Origin: Plectrocnemia conspersa
Lineage: Eukaryota; Arthropoda; Insecta; Trichoptera; Polycentropodidae
Assembly: GCA_009617715.1 (NCBI GenBank)
Contig: VTFK01000055.1
Coordinates: forward strand, 1-64,000
DNA length: 64,000 nt
Reading direction: 5' to 3'
Within the stretch, counting starts at the first letter, position 1; every line of letters starts with the position of its first letter. The notes under the pieces are model-generated. The model was not told the origin of the DNA. It ran no database searches and worked only from the letters and a program-made list of their open reading frames with translations. Below, in pieces: positions 1 to 10,806 of this stretch. A program made the translations under genes and the position numbers.

Positions 1-845
1 ACTCTTTCCCCAACATCCTGAAGAGACCTGGTCCAGCTGCGAGATCGACTCGGTCGACGAATTGAACACACATACACCGTTCAGTGTACAGAGAAGAAGC
101 CTGCTGCGTGTAGCCTCCGCGTACAGGACCGTGTCCGAGGACGCCGTTCTCGCTCTATGCGGCACGCCGCCGTTGGATCTCCTCGCCTTGGAGAGACAGG
201 CGATCTACAACGGCTGCGAGAAGGTGGCTGCCAGAGCTGCGACCGTGACGGAATGGCAGAGGAGATGGGACGCGTCCACCAAGGGCCGGTGGACGCACAA
301 ACTCATCGGCGATCTGTCGGCCTGGGTCGGCAGGAAGCACGGTGAGCTTTGTACCACCTCACGGGGGAATGACCGGACACGGATGCTTCGGTATTTATTT
401 GAAGAGGATCGGCAAAGCGGCGAGTGCCGAGTGCCTCCATTGCAACGCCGGAGAAGACGACGACGCTGAGCACACACTCTTCGGATGCTCGGCGTGGCAG
501 CGACAGGATCGCGCTAGAAAGGATCATAGGAAGGTCTGCCACAGTAAACACTATGGTCCAATCTATGTTATTGAACCGAAGCTGCTACGAGGCATGGACG
601 AACTTCATTGTCGGCCGTGATGCGAAAAAAAAAAGAGCTGAAAGACAGTTCAAGACAGCGGCCCTAACGGGACAGAGTCTCTCTAAGCTGGACGAGCCGA
701 AGTGCAATATCGGAAGATAGTACCGGCCGTCCAGGAGGAGGGCTGGGAGAGGTTTTAGCCGGTAGGTCGCTGCTTGCAGCGGAATCCGGCACAATCACTA
801 GCAATCTGGACGCTGGTGAAGTCTTTAGAAGATTTCCTCTCCTCA
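1..845 (+). pseudogene. LINE-D: 3' end of an R1-clade non-LTR retrotransposon, frameshifted
   Basis: This is the C-terminal part of an R1-type ORF2 protein; the window begins inside it. Frame one (from about 62) carries LLRVASAYRTVSEDAV, then WQRRWD and GRWTHKLIGDLSAWVGRKHG, a block typical of the R1 clade. After a frameshift near 345 the next frame reads TGHGCFGIYLKRIGKA followed by a CCHC zinc-finger-like motif (ECLHC, then AEHTLFGC). A second frameshift near 490 leads into the C-terminal helix (YEAWTNFIVGRDAKKKRAER) and a stop at 718-720. About 125 bp of 3' UTR follow, then an A-run. Codons are GC-rich, unlike the surroundings. Two frameshifts make it non-functional. The clade assignment rests on motif recognition from family knowledge, not on a search. 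Confidence 0.85.
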
Positions 846-846
846 C

Positions 847-847
847 A

Positions 848-931
<84 letters not shown>
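847..931. repeat. A-run followed by a long (TA)n microsatellite
   Basis: Ten A residues (847-856) lead directly into about 37 uninterrupted TA units. It sits exactly at the 3' end of the R1-clade fragment, so it is either the target site or the tail of that element. Confidence 0.95.
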
Positions 932-935
<4 letters not shown>

Positions 936-954
936 TCTTCAGTTATTTTATATA

Positions 955-1026
955 TGTATCTTGGGTACCTCATACCATACATTAACCACCGTACATGTAC
1001 GGCGATAATGCTCAACGGGTTAAACA
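955..1026. repeat. Dispersed repeat R-GTAC, copy 1
   Basis: Starts at TTGGGTACCT and includes the palindrome CGTACATGTACG followed by GCGATAATGCTCAA. The same order of motifs recurs at 44949-45018. Both copies lie just downstream of a LINE 3' tail. Confidence 0.6.
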
Positions 1027-1189
1027 GTGAAAATCGTTTAATATAAAATATGAAAACATATAGTTTGAAATTTTTTAAGGATTTTAGACTAACGTCATCT
1101 ACTCTATTAATATATTGACAACGCCAAAGCGTCATTTTTTTCAATTACCATTTTCCATTCACATGCATATGCAAAAAAATCGTAAACGG

Positions 1190-1530
1190 GAATGTGTGTG
1201 TATGAAACGTCGTAATTGACTTGTGCATCATTACACAGTGTGTTGCATATCAACGAGCCATACAATGGCGCATTGATTCAATAAAAATGCAATATGCGTT
1301 TGCGTGGCGTGCAGATCAATCACAAAAGAGCGTGATTGAAAACCAGCGTCCGTTTTTATGGCTTAATTCAATATATCGGCGTGTGCGTTCGTTCCCAATT
1401 GCCAATTCGAAATTTGCGACCCCTGCTCTGGCTGATTGCGGCGCATCCTGGCGGAATACAACGAAAGTTCGCGCATCTTTGATTTTACAATTGGACGACG
1501 CACGGTCCATTGCCATTGACATTTCTCTGT
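1190..1530. other. GC-elevated noncoding island
   Basis: Non-repetitive block richer in GC than its flanks, with a long non-AT run at about 1370-1500. Short open frames exist but show no family motif. Candidate conserved noncoding element; conservation cannot be tested here. Confidence 0.35.
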
Positions 1531-1734
1531 CTTTAATATAAATAATATTTTTTAATAATATATTAACAATATTTTAATTTAATTTTTAAGGGTTTTGTAT
1601 GTTACACAAAAATTAAATTAAGTATTAAACATACAAAAACATCATAGTTTGCCCAGTTATTGTTAATGTTTAGTACTCCCTAGTAAATTAACGGGTTAAA
1701 ATTTAATTCGTATGAATATAGATAACGATTGCTA

Positions 1735-2345
1735 GGGGGGGAGGTTCGAAAATTATCCGCACCGCGAGAATTGATGGAGGGTCCCAGATGGGGGGTCCCG
1801 TTCCTCCTCGTCGAGCCCCCGACGTCCATCAAGGCGGCTTCCAGAGCGGAGTATCTTTTGAATTATTTATGCGCGTTTAAGAGGGTAGAGCCCCGGCTCG
1901 CGGCGTGTGGTCTGTACTGCGGGCCCAATTTGACGGAATAAGTTGTGACGCAGTGCCGGACGGGCCGACTGTACAATCAATCCTGACAAGCGCCAGCTTT
2001 ATGGACCAATATGGAAGATTGCTTTCGGCGAGGGTCGCAGGGGAAGTTGGGGGTTGAGCGCGGGGTTATTCGGCCCGGGACCCCACTTTATAGAATTCCA
2101 ATAATAGGCACATATTTTCATTTAAATTTCATAAAGCCGGATATTTTCGCATATTGCCGCGCAAAGTTGCCGAATCGATTATAATTATCGTTCGATTTAT
2201 CGCTCGTGTTGTTTGTGAGGAGGGATGCGGGTTGTGTGTGCGAGCCGAGGGTTGACGCTGATCGTAAAATGTTTGATTAAGACCAAACGGCCCGAGCGAT
2301 GATTGCCGACTTGTCTATGGTTGATGGCTGCATAAAGCGACTCTG
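1735..2345. other. GC-elevated noncoding island
   Basis: Compact CpG-containing block (G-run near 1733, CGGCCCGGGACCCC near 2069-2083) inside AT-rich DNA. The only frame, 70 codons at 1729-1941, has no recognisable motif and no splice signals. Candidate regulatory element. Confidence 0.35.
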
Positions 2346-2929
2346 ACACTGTCGATTTAATTTAGGCAAATTATAATACATAAATACATTATCTAGCTTA
2401 TTCCTTAAAAACAAGCTTAAGTGACAAAGCAAGTCGTCTGTTTCGTGTTACTAAAATTTTCAAACCCTATTTGCCAAATACAATTTAAAAACAGTTAGTC
2501 TAGTTAAATAATATTAAGTACATTATTACCTTAACTTAAGAGTTTAGAATATTTTCATTACAAAATATATTTATTTTATAAATTTATTTAGCCGATATGG
2601 TTAATTTTTACACTAAACAAAATTTAACTTCGGTTATTTTACTATCAGTGAACGTCACAGTTTCCACTTTTTATCCAAAACACACGGACGCTAAGTTAGC
2701 ACAATAATACTGTAAGAGTTGCTGTGATATTGCATATATATTATTTTTTATTTATTTTTATAGCCAGATGTTTACAGTCCCGACAATAAAATAGTTTTTT
2801 TTGTATAAGAATATACAGAAAGTAGTGTAGGATAAGTAATTTAATATAATATATATAATTAAACTAATGAAAGATTTGAGAAAGACTCCTAAAAGAGATT
2901 AAATAATGTGGATTTCCCGTTCAAAAAAT
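2346..2929. other. AT-rich intergenic DNA, nothing recognised
   Basis: Low-complexity AT-rich sequence with short A and T runs. No coding frame, repeat pair or terminal inverted repeat was seen. Confidence 0.6.
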
Positions 2930-3375
2930 CATTCGTCCATTATGTCAGTTGCCGTTTTGCATTGAGACGTGACACGTCGGAACCAGAACGAAAAGGGTTG
3001 GTGGCCACTAATTACATGCTAGTTCTCGGAAAACGGGCGTGATGATTTAATTGAATATAATTGGCATACGTGAGCTGAATGAGCGCGCAAGGTGTTTGCA
3101 TTTATGTCTTTATATGGGAAAATGTCAGTCGATTCGTGCTCGCAACACAAGAGCTTCTCAGCTCTCCTCCTTTTTGCTCATTACCACTACGCAACCAATT
3201 CACTCTGCCCGTCTCATGTGAAATACATTCATTAATTACATCGATAGCAGAGCAGTGCAGATGGAAAAAATCGATCTCGTGGGACGCGGATAATCTACAT
3301 CTTCGGATGACGGATTCTGCGATGGGGAAAAATGAGCCAATTCACTGCGAGTGGAGACGTGGCTTTACATAAGAT
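2930..3375. other. GC-elevated noncoding island
   Basis: Non-repetitive block with motifs such as GACGTGACACGTCGG and GTGGCCACTAATTACATG. A 97-codon frame (3079-3372) carries no family motif and is probably a by-product of composition. Confidence 0.35.
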
Positions 3376-3959
3376 TGCCTTAATACAAAATATGTAATAA
3401 TCTGTCAAGTTAAAACTCATTAAATTATCGAATTTAGTGCCTTTAGCAGTAAAATATTTAAATATAATATTTAGAATCGACTTTTTATTATGTTACTCAT
3501 CAAGATTTGAAGATACACATTGTTGAGTTCGCCCTTAATATTATACATTATTAGTTAAAAATACAATCATGAAATCACTGATCTAAAATATACATTTATC
3601 GATCAGTCATTAATTGGTAAAAAACTGTTAATTTAGAATTTAAAAACCGAAACTTTAATACGAATATTATGGTTTATATGTATATTAAAAAAAAAAATAT
3701 TTATTCGGAATTTAAAATAGAAACTTTTAATTAAATCATTTCTTAAATGCATGACCTAAATCCTACTTATTAATATATATTTTTTATTTGATGGAAAGGT
3801 AAATAGAATCAGCTGCTTGCTTTATAAAATAATTATTGCTTAATGTTTCTAAGAAATGCTAAGAAATGCTATTACCAGCGTTAAAATACGTATATTAAAA
3901 GAATATCAAGAAATGTATCATGCTATTTATTTATTTCATTAATTTATTTAGTTAATATA
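3376..3959. other. AT-rich DNA, nothing recognised
   Basis: Very AT-rich, with A-runs and short direct repeats such as AAGAAATGCT twice near 3850. No feature can be supported. Confidence 0.55.
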
Positions 3960-5010
3960 GCAAATTGTTTATATAAATAACAAATTTAATCAAAACATAT
4001 ATATAAAACAAAATTTAAATATAAACAAATTATAAAAAAATATTTTAATATTATAATTTATTTCTTAATGCACGAAAATGTTCCATTTAGGTAACCGACT
4101 ATATTTTTATTTTTCCGGATTGTCCTAGAAATAATATTATATGAATTAGAAACTTTATTTCTAGTATTTAATATATGTATATTTTTATTTATTATTTAAT
4201 ACTTATTAAAATACTCTGGTAACACAATAGTTTCTTACTTATATATAAATACTAAAACATTTATTTCCTAAATATCCAACCATTCCAATCTATCAATCAT
4301 ACTGCTACAACTAGTAAAGCTATTTTTATTTAAAACTATTCCTATTGCCCTATTTTGTCATTTTTGTAACATTGTTTTATTTAATTTATTAAGCATATAT
4401 ACTATTGTTGCATAATATTTATTAAAATAATATAATAATATTGTACAGTGGCGTAGCTAGGGTATGTGGTGCCTTGGGCGATGCTTAAAATTCCCCCCCC
4501 CCTCCTATACATTTTTTGCATGGTCATAAAATCAGCATTACTTAAAATAATTAATTGGTTAAGCTGGATATATATATTAGTGCATTTAGGGTTCATCTAG
4601 TACCACACTAGATGATCCCATCGCAAATATGGCGCCCCCAAGCAAGTGCCGCCCGGGGCGGTCCGCCCCCCTCGCCCCACCATAGCTACGCCACTGCTAT
4701 TGTAGAATATTTTTTTGTATTTGTACTCAACACATTTCTCATCCATAATAATATACCATTTTTTTAATATGAAATTATGTACAATGTTCCTTGAAATTAA
4801 TTTTTATCTACAATTATAATATTTTCTATATTAGAGTAACCTATAACTATATTTATATTATTATCTAACATATCTATATAAATAATAAATATACGTTTAG
4901 TTTTATTCTCATTTAATTTAAGAACATTATTTTGTAATATATGACTATTATACTTAACTCATTATTTAATTTACCTACAACTTTTTAAACAATGTTAATT
5001 GCCTTTTAGA
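3960..5010 (-). pseudogene. LINE-B: C-terminal half of a jockey/CR1-like ORF2, interrupted by a hAT MITE
   Basis: Read on the minus strand, 5010 to 4700 gives NVLKLNENKTK and NINIVIGYSNIENI, the region after the RT active site. Beyond the MITE it continues at about 4380-4260 with QNRAIGIVLNKNSFTS and SMIDRLEWLDI, a LINE C-terminal helix block. It ends near 4065 with RTIRKNKN...FSCIKK and a stop. The same ending occurs in the fragment at 27039-27173, and the start matches 20370-20515, which defines one family. There are several stops and frameshifts. The 3' UTR probably runs to about 3960. The family belongs to the jockey superfamily in the broad sense; its exact clade is uncertain. Confidence 0.75.
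4446..4696. mobile_element. hAT-type MITE with 8-bp target duplication, inside LINE-B
   Basis: The ends are inverted: CAGTGGCGTAGCTAGGG on the left and CCATAGCTACGCCACTG on the right. This CAGTGGCGTAGC terminus is common among invertebrate hAT-like elements. Flanks are ATATTGTA (4438-4445) and CTATTGTA (4697-4704), an 8-bp duplication with one difference. The interior is GC-rich with C-runs and has no transposase sense. It splits the LINE-B relic, so it is younger than that insertion. Confidence 0.85.
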
Positions 5011-5549
5011 CATTAAAATTAAACTTAAAAATAAGCTTTTGTTTAAAGTTCTTAAGTCATTCATATATATTTTTTGTGTTTTTTTGTTTGTTATTGTTTT
5101 TAGTGTTAAATTATTATTACTATACATTTGCCACGGAAAAAAGACATCGGAATCACTATAAATCTCGATAATGACAATTTGTAAAATATAGAAAGTCGAA
5201 ATAGGGCGTTAAGTCGTCAATTAGAGCAGAGAGGACAATGCAGTTTTGTTCAAACCCATGGTTTGTCGAACACGCGTTCGCAGGCTGCCATTCTACCTTA
5301 GCCGGTTGCCCACAATTTTTGAAATCTCTGCCCACATTTCAGAATTTCATTTACTGAGTTAGACCCTTTTTAGATGATCAGCTAATTTTATGCGCTACAC
5401 ATTAATGTAAGCCGTGATTCCAGTAGCCTCACAATGCTCTCCTAATTAATAAAGTGGTATTTTCAAATTTTAAATCATCTTAAAAATTACAAATATTTTA
5501 TTGTGTACACAAAAGAATATACAATTATATTTACATTTTTAGATTAATA
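5011..5549. other. AT-rich DNA with a GC-elevated core (5210-5440)
   Basis: The core holds non-repetitive sequence (CATGGTTTGTCGAACACGCG, then TAGCCGGTTGCCCAC). No coding sense. The remainder is AT-rich and featureless. Confidence 0.35.
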
Positions 5550-5554
5550 AAAAA

Positions 5555-5660
5555 GTGTACTATTCTCCTAATGATGCTTTAAGACATTTTAGGCGAAACG
5601 TCGAGAAAAAACGTAACTAAACGCATAGAAAAAATTGTAATTATATAAATAAATATTTTT
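5555..5660 (+). repeat. Possible 3' tail of a retroelement
   Basis: The string CTAATGATGC...GGCGAAACGTCGAG resembles the CTGATGATGxxx...CGAAACGTCG signature seen near the 3' ends of some invertebrate retroelements. It is followed by TAAATAAATA. Only this short piece is visible, so the assignment is weak. Confidence 0.3.
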
Positions 5661-6699
5661 TCAGCCTGCGTTGAAAAAAAATTAAAATAATAAAAAATAT
5701 ATTTAAATAGCACCTAAAAATAAATTTAATAATTTAATTTTTTTAAAGGATTGTTTAAAATTAGATCTTAAATAATTTTTACTAGGTAAAACATATTTTT
5801 TTAAAGCAGCAAAAATGGATTTTGTGAAAATTATTCAGAAAGCAAAATTGTGAAGAACTTATAATTTCTTATAAGTAATTTTGCTAAATTTATTGTAAAT
5901 TATACACCTTTATAGCAATTAATTTGAGTTCTCGATTGCAATTAGATTACTTAATAAATACTTGTATTGCAGCTTAATGATTTTATATTTAAAAATCGTT
6001 AAAAAATAGTAGCATTATCATACAACAATGTAACGTACACATTGTATATCGAAGCAACATTTAATGGCGTGCAATTAATAGTCGTTTCATATTATTCACG
6101 CATTTTTAAACATACCATATATACAACGTAATTGTGCTATACGTTGAATAAATTAATTGCATTTAAATAATAAAAAAATATAGGGCGATATAGTAAAAAA
6201 TTAAGTTGTTATTTAATTATTATTATAATATATTTTCATTATTTATGACTTCCTTAATATGCATATAAAATTAAATTTTTAGCATGAAGTCGTTAAAAAT
6301 GAAATAAAAACGCTATAAAAACATATTGTATTATCATTGTTGTGGTACGAGTCTTTAAAAGCATAATAACCACAACAGTAAAATAATTGGATTTTTTATT
6401 ATTCATATATCTGTTTTTAATTAGATTTGTTGATTGATGATCGTATTACTTTTATTAATGAAGCGAATATTAAAAAAATCGAAGGGGCACCGGTGTGCTT
6501 TAATTAATGAAATTTGATGATTCTAAAAACAATTATCATACACGAGGTAAACTCGTTAAATCATAATCGAATTGAGTTTATTGCCAGCAAAATTAATTAC
6601 TCTTACATAACAAGGAAAAAAATTGAGGTTCCAAAATAAATTAAATATATTTTTAATTACAGCTTTCTAATTAATTTCCAAATAAATAAAAAAAATTGC
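5661..6699. other. AT-rich DNA, nothing firm
   Basis: AT-rich with scattered TAATTA motifs. The 15-mer TTGTATTGCAGCTTA near 5963-5977 recurs in the palindrome at 7131-7200. No gene or complete element was seen. Confidence 0.5.
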
Positions 6700-7128
6700 A
6701 TCTGCAACAATTTAATTAAAAAATAATACATATGTATATACATATAACTAAAAACACAATAACATGATAAAAAGACAGACACAAATCACCTCAACAGGTG
6801 TGCATTATCCCATACGAACTGAACCAAATCCTCATATATGTACGAGAAAATGTCAATATCTCGATGCACAGTATTGAGCAGACGGACATGCTTTGCCAGA
6901 AAAAAGTTCGTAAGTGCTTCAGCCATAGACTTCACAGGCAAGAACAGTAGACGCGATCGAGAACTATAACCACCTTCCGGAGCCTGCATTTGGAGCTGCT
7001 CGAGCACCGAAGAGTTTTTTACGATGCCTTTGAGCAATTTCCAAAAGTCTTTAATTATATAAACACTTCTGCGAGTTGACAACGGAACGTATCCCAGCGC
7101 CTCCAAAATATCACTGTGAAACAGGAAT
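6700..7128 (-). pseudogene. LINE-A fragment: ORF2 C-terminus, 5' truncated
   Basis: The minus-strand frame 7106-6786 (106 codons) matches the end of the 43.5-kb LINE-A copy almost residue for residue: ALGYVPLSTRRSVY, FWKLLKGIV, SVLEQLQM, APEGGYSSRSR, LVQFVWDNAHLLR and stop. Nucleotide similarity extends upstream to about 7128 (TTCCTGTTTC), then ends abruptly at a palindromic repeat, as expected for 5' truncation. The 3' UTR starts like that of the long copy (GGTGATTTGTGTCTGT) but the terminal stem-loop is not found. The 106-codon frame is undamaged, so the insertion is fairly young. Confidence 0.9.
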
Positions 7129-7130
7129 TA

Positions 7131-7200
7131 ATCTAAGCTGCAATACAATTATTGTATTGCAGCTTAGATAACCACAGTTATTGTATTGCAGCTTAGATAA
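7131..7200. repeat. Perfect 18-bp-arm palindrome plus tandem repeat
   Basis: Arms 7131-7148 and 7152-7169 are exact inverted copies with a 3-nt spacer. The right arm with its spacer recurs as a 23-bp direct repeat (7149-7171 and 7178-7200, period 29). It abuts the 5' truncation point of the LINE-A fragment. Confidence 0.9.
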
Positions 7201-8520
7201 AACATAGTTACTCCACACCGAGCAAGCATGTTAAAATGGATTTCATTCATTGTTTGTAGATTTTTTTGTGGCTGACGCGTGGTCTTAATTGAATATTTTT
7301 ATAGTCTTTTATAGCGACGTTTCAAAATGTGTTTATTTAAAGTAAGTAATTACTATTTTGTCAAGTTCAAAAAAACGGGGATATTGCTGCTACATTGTTG
7401 TTTTTTGCCAGTGATTTGTTTTGGCAATTTGTTAGTTGCATTAGTCAGCCCATATTTAAATAACAACTTATATACATACACATCAAAGTAGCGCTATTTA
7501 AAAAATGTATACTATTCCTATATAAATTGTTTTATTAAGAAGTTTAAAATGAGCGTTTTCGGGCGCTGTCGTTTTGTCTGCAACACTCAAGAGTATGGAA
7601 CGCAATCGCGACTCACTATGGCACTCACAGCCCGCAGTTTGATTGTCAACACCACCCTCCAAATATTTAAAAACTTTTTCTGTAAGAGTTTTAACCACCG
7701 GCATAATTTGTTACAATTCAGAGAGCATTCTAACGACCATTTGAAAAAAAAAACGAAAAAACTTATCGAAATTAAGGTCACACATAGTATTGCAATCAAC
7801 TTCCTTAAACATCCATAATTATATCGTCATTCGTAATTATATGGATAGAACAATTATATATAAGATAATTTGTAAAAATAAATGAATATATGTATTTATA
7901 AATAATTAAAACAAAGATTAGTAATTTACTAGCTCGAAAAGAGTAATATAATATTATTATTTGAGTTGCCGCTAAAAATGTCGATGGTTGTCAATCGTTG
8001 ATTTGAATAGTGCGAGCGAGATAACGAGCTCTGCTTGCATCTCGCTCTTTTTTTCTAATCGTTTTTAATTCATAACAGACACACAATATTAACTAAGAAT
8101 TATGCACAATTAGAGCATATAATCCCGTTTCATCCCATATCATAAAAATATAGATACCCTTTGAAGGAAAAAATCACAAAAAATCAAAAAAAAAAAATCA
8201 AAAAAAAAAAATCAAAAAACACCGTACAACTGTCAAGTATCGGTCTTAACACCACGAGTGTACGACCATGTTCCGATGAAAAATTTTACAATAAACTTAC
8301 ACTCGTAAATTCAACATTATTCACTTATTTGCATAAGTTCAAAATTTAATATTACTAAAATGTGTTTACCACAACATTTTTTACCATTAATAAATTTAAA
8401 ATGGCGAAATTAGCTTCAACAAATGCATTTCAAGTTTTGTCGACGTAAGAGTGTAACGCTTGGACTTACGAGCACAAAGGGCTAACTATATTCGAAAGAC
8501 AGAAAATTGAAAGAAGAGAC
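7201..8520. other. AT-rich DNA with a small hairpin and A-rich tracts
   Basis: Contains overlapping short open frames without motifs at 7498-7818. A GCGAGCGAGAT/ATCTCGCTC hairpin lies near 8011-8046. A-rich tracts occur at 8160-8220. No gene can be supported. Confidence 0.45.
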
Positions 8521-8525
8521 ATTAC

Positions 8526-8690
8526 CTTGTCGGACGAGCAGCAGGGGCGCGGGGGCGCGGGGCGTCGGCGTCGGTTATGGACCCCGACCCCGCGCCGCTG
8601 CAACGGCCTTGCATAGGCCCAAGTATAGCTATCAACACTATTATAAACACTAATTTGAATTATACACTGCTTAATTCTAACACATACACT
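8526..8690 (-). other. Candidate first exon of a minus-strand gene
   Basis: On the minus strand a GC-rich segment ends in CGACAAG followed by GTAATG, a good splice donor with the exon's last base at 8526. Upstream of the donor there is an open frame with an ATG (Met-Gln-Gly-Arg-Cys) running about 30 codons into the donor, Ala/Pro/Arg-rich. The frame continues upstream of that ATG for 12 hydrophobic codons but has no earlier ATG before a stop. The GC content and donor suggest a real exon, possibly with a 5' UTR. The plus strand is also open here (46 codons from 8577), so the coding sense is uncertain. Confidence 0.3.
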
Positions 8691-9798
8691 AAATTACACT
8701 ATCGCTTTATAATTTAAAACATCGAAATGGATATTATTATAAAAAATATCAACGAAAACAATTAACGCGCCCGTTAGCAACAGATCACGCGTAGCTACTG
8801 TTTTTTTTTTAAATATTTCTAGCGCATCCAAACTAAAAACACAAAATGTCGTGCACCTCAAATTACAAAAAAAATATATTTTTTATCAAAGGTTGACAAT
8901 TTGTTTATTTTTAAAATATTTATCTCTAATTCGAATTATTTTAACGCAAGTTGATTGTTTATTTTTAGAATATCTATCTCTCGTTCGATTTATTTTAATG
9001 CGATAGTGACACGCAGGTTACCTTTGTTGTTGATGTTGTTGACCTTCTAAAAGTATAATGTCGATGATTTGAACTTTATTTATATGAAAAATATTATTTA
9101 AATCTAATTATAGTTAAAACAATAATTTTGCCGAATTCCTTTTAGTCATATTGTATAATTATCAAAAAGAGAGTTACCTACGATTTTTTAAATACTTAAT
9201 TGTAACCCTTTACAAAAAAGTTTCACCGCTGTCCAGGTGCATACCAGTGCATGACATTGGTGAATGACACGGGCGATACGCACTCGTTTAAAATTATTTT
9301 TACGATATTAAAACTTAAAGTAGTAATTGGTGAATCTTTATTACTAAAGACTATATTTTTCGCGATTACGATTAAACTATTTTGTCCGGTTTCTTCCGGA
9401 ATCAATTAAAATTCTTAAGCCAAAGGAACTCAATAACTGTACGCATTTATTGCAAGTCGAGTCGACAATTATTTGTCAATTTAATGAAACATTACAGAAC
9501 AAATCTAAAGATAAATTCAAAATCAGCGTTTTATTTAAAAAAAAATATATGTATAATATATCGTACGTATGGGGATGGGGAGCAATACTTTCGTATGTAC
9601 GTAATAATTAATAAATATTAATATTTTCATTAAATAATCATTTTAATAGCCATTACGCTCTGGCACATAAAATACTACTTTTACCGCCTATAACTCGTAA
9701 ATTTTAATTCTTTGTAAATTTCTTACAATTTACTCATATAATATTTTTTATTCCTGTTTCCTAAAATATTCATTACCTGATATTCTCCAAGTATTTTT
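8691..9798. other. AT-rich DNA, nothing firm
   Basis: AT-rich, with a direct near-repeat around 8890-9000 (TTGTTTATTTTTARAATATYTATCTCT occurs twice in diverged form). Short frames at 9223-9405 and 9382-9621 have no motif. Confidence 0.45.
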
Positions 9799-9965
9799 GC
9801 GCTCTTATGACGCGCTCTTTTTTGACAAGCGCTCTTATGACTGTCTGCGCATTTGACGTGCGCTATTTTGTTACAACGCTACTTTGGTTAGCGCTCTTAT
9901 GATCCAGGGCTTATAAAGCAGCGCTCTTTTGACGCACGCTTATTTGTCCGCGCTCATTTGTGACG
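9799..9965. repeat. Array of about ten degenerate GCGCTCTTATGAC motifs
   Basis: Motif starts are near 9799, 9812, 9829, 9847, 9860, 9877, 9891, 9921, 9935 and 9950, with variants such as GCGCTCTTTTGAC and GCGCTCATTTGTGAC. Spacing is 13-17 nt apart from one 30-nt gap. The array is not a simple microsatellite; its function is unknown. Confidence 0.7.
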
Positions 9966-10479
9966 TTGCCCTTCCGAAGATATATCAGGATTAAATCGCA
10001 AATATTAAAACACCGCGTTAAAAATTGTACATAAGAAAAATAATAAAAAAAAAATTTGATTTGATTCAAAATTTTGAAATATTCTCCGTATTAAGAGTTA
10101 ATTTAATATTTATTATTATTATATATCGTAGGTATAATATATGTTTGATCTGAGATATTAATTTAAAAGTTCTAACGACTATTTCAAACAAATGAAAATA
10201 AATACCAACTCGTTTTGAAAGGAATGCTTATTAATGGAAGAACTCGGAACAATTGCTAATATTTTACGAACCACATATTAACGCATCCGTCCCGAGACTT
10301 CAATCAATTGTAACCAACCATAATTTCCATAAAAACTACCATTTTGTGTGAAAAGGATGCGTAATAGACATTGCACTTTGCACAAAAAGATTTTCGTTAT
10401 TTTTACTCATTGTTAACGATCGTCGAAGGTTGTTTCTCTTTCTATATAGCTTCGCTTTTAAGGCGTAAAATATGGTCCA
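9966..10479. other. AT-rich DNA, nothing recognised
   Basis: No coding frame or repeat boundary is visible. Confidence 0.5.
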
Positions 10480-10545
10480 ATCTCGGTTGCTCGGATGATT
10501 TAACTCGGTTGAGCAAAAACTTGCTCGGATGATAAACTCGGTTGA
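10480..10545. repeat. Two-copy tandem repeat
   Basis: TTGCTCGGATGAT(TT)AACTCGGTTGAG occurs twice in a row with small differences, immediately upstream of a LINE-A 3' fragment. Confidence 0.75.
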
Positions 10546-10551
10546 GTTTAA

Positions 10552-10775
10552 CTGGCATTGCACAATGACCTGTTTAATGTCAGCTACGAGGAGCTGGTCC
10601 AGTTCGTATCATCTAATTTTGATATTTTATATTTTTTTTTGTATGTATTATTTTAATTATATATGTATATTTCGTGTATAGAAATAATGCAACTGTTGTT
10701 TTCGACTATCGTGACACATTAAGGTAATCTGTTTAGATTACGATGGTTTAAATTTAATTTAAATAAATATGCTTA
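10552..10775 (+). pseudogene. LINE-A fragment: last codons and 3' UTR with terminal stem-loop
   Basis: The plus strand encodes DLFNVSYEELVQFV, aligning with the last residues of the long LINE-A copy (DIFSCTYGVLVQFV). A T-rich 3' UTR follows, then a stem-loop with arms ATCGTGA (10708-10714) and TTACGAT (10738-10744; one G-T pair), then GATGGTTTAAA and an AAATAAATA tail. Severely 5' truncated and older than the 43.5-kb copy. Confidence 0.85.
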
Positions 10776-10806
10776 ATTATCGTAAATAAATTGTTACTGT
10801 TGTAAA

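Noticed and set aside
755..1144. Frames of 129 (minus) and 90 (plus) codons across the TA microsatellite
   Set aside because: Most residues are an Ile-Tyr repeat translated from (TA)n; not a protein.
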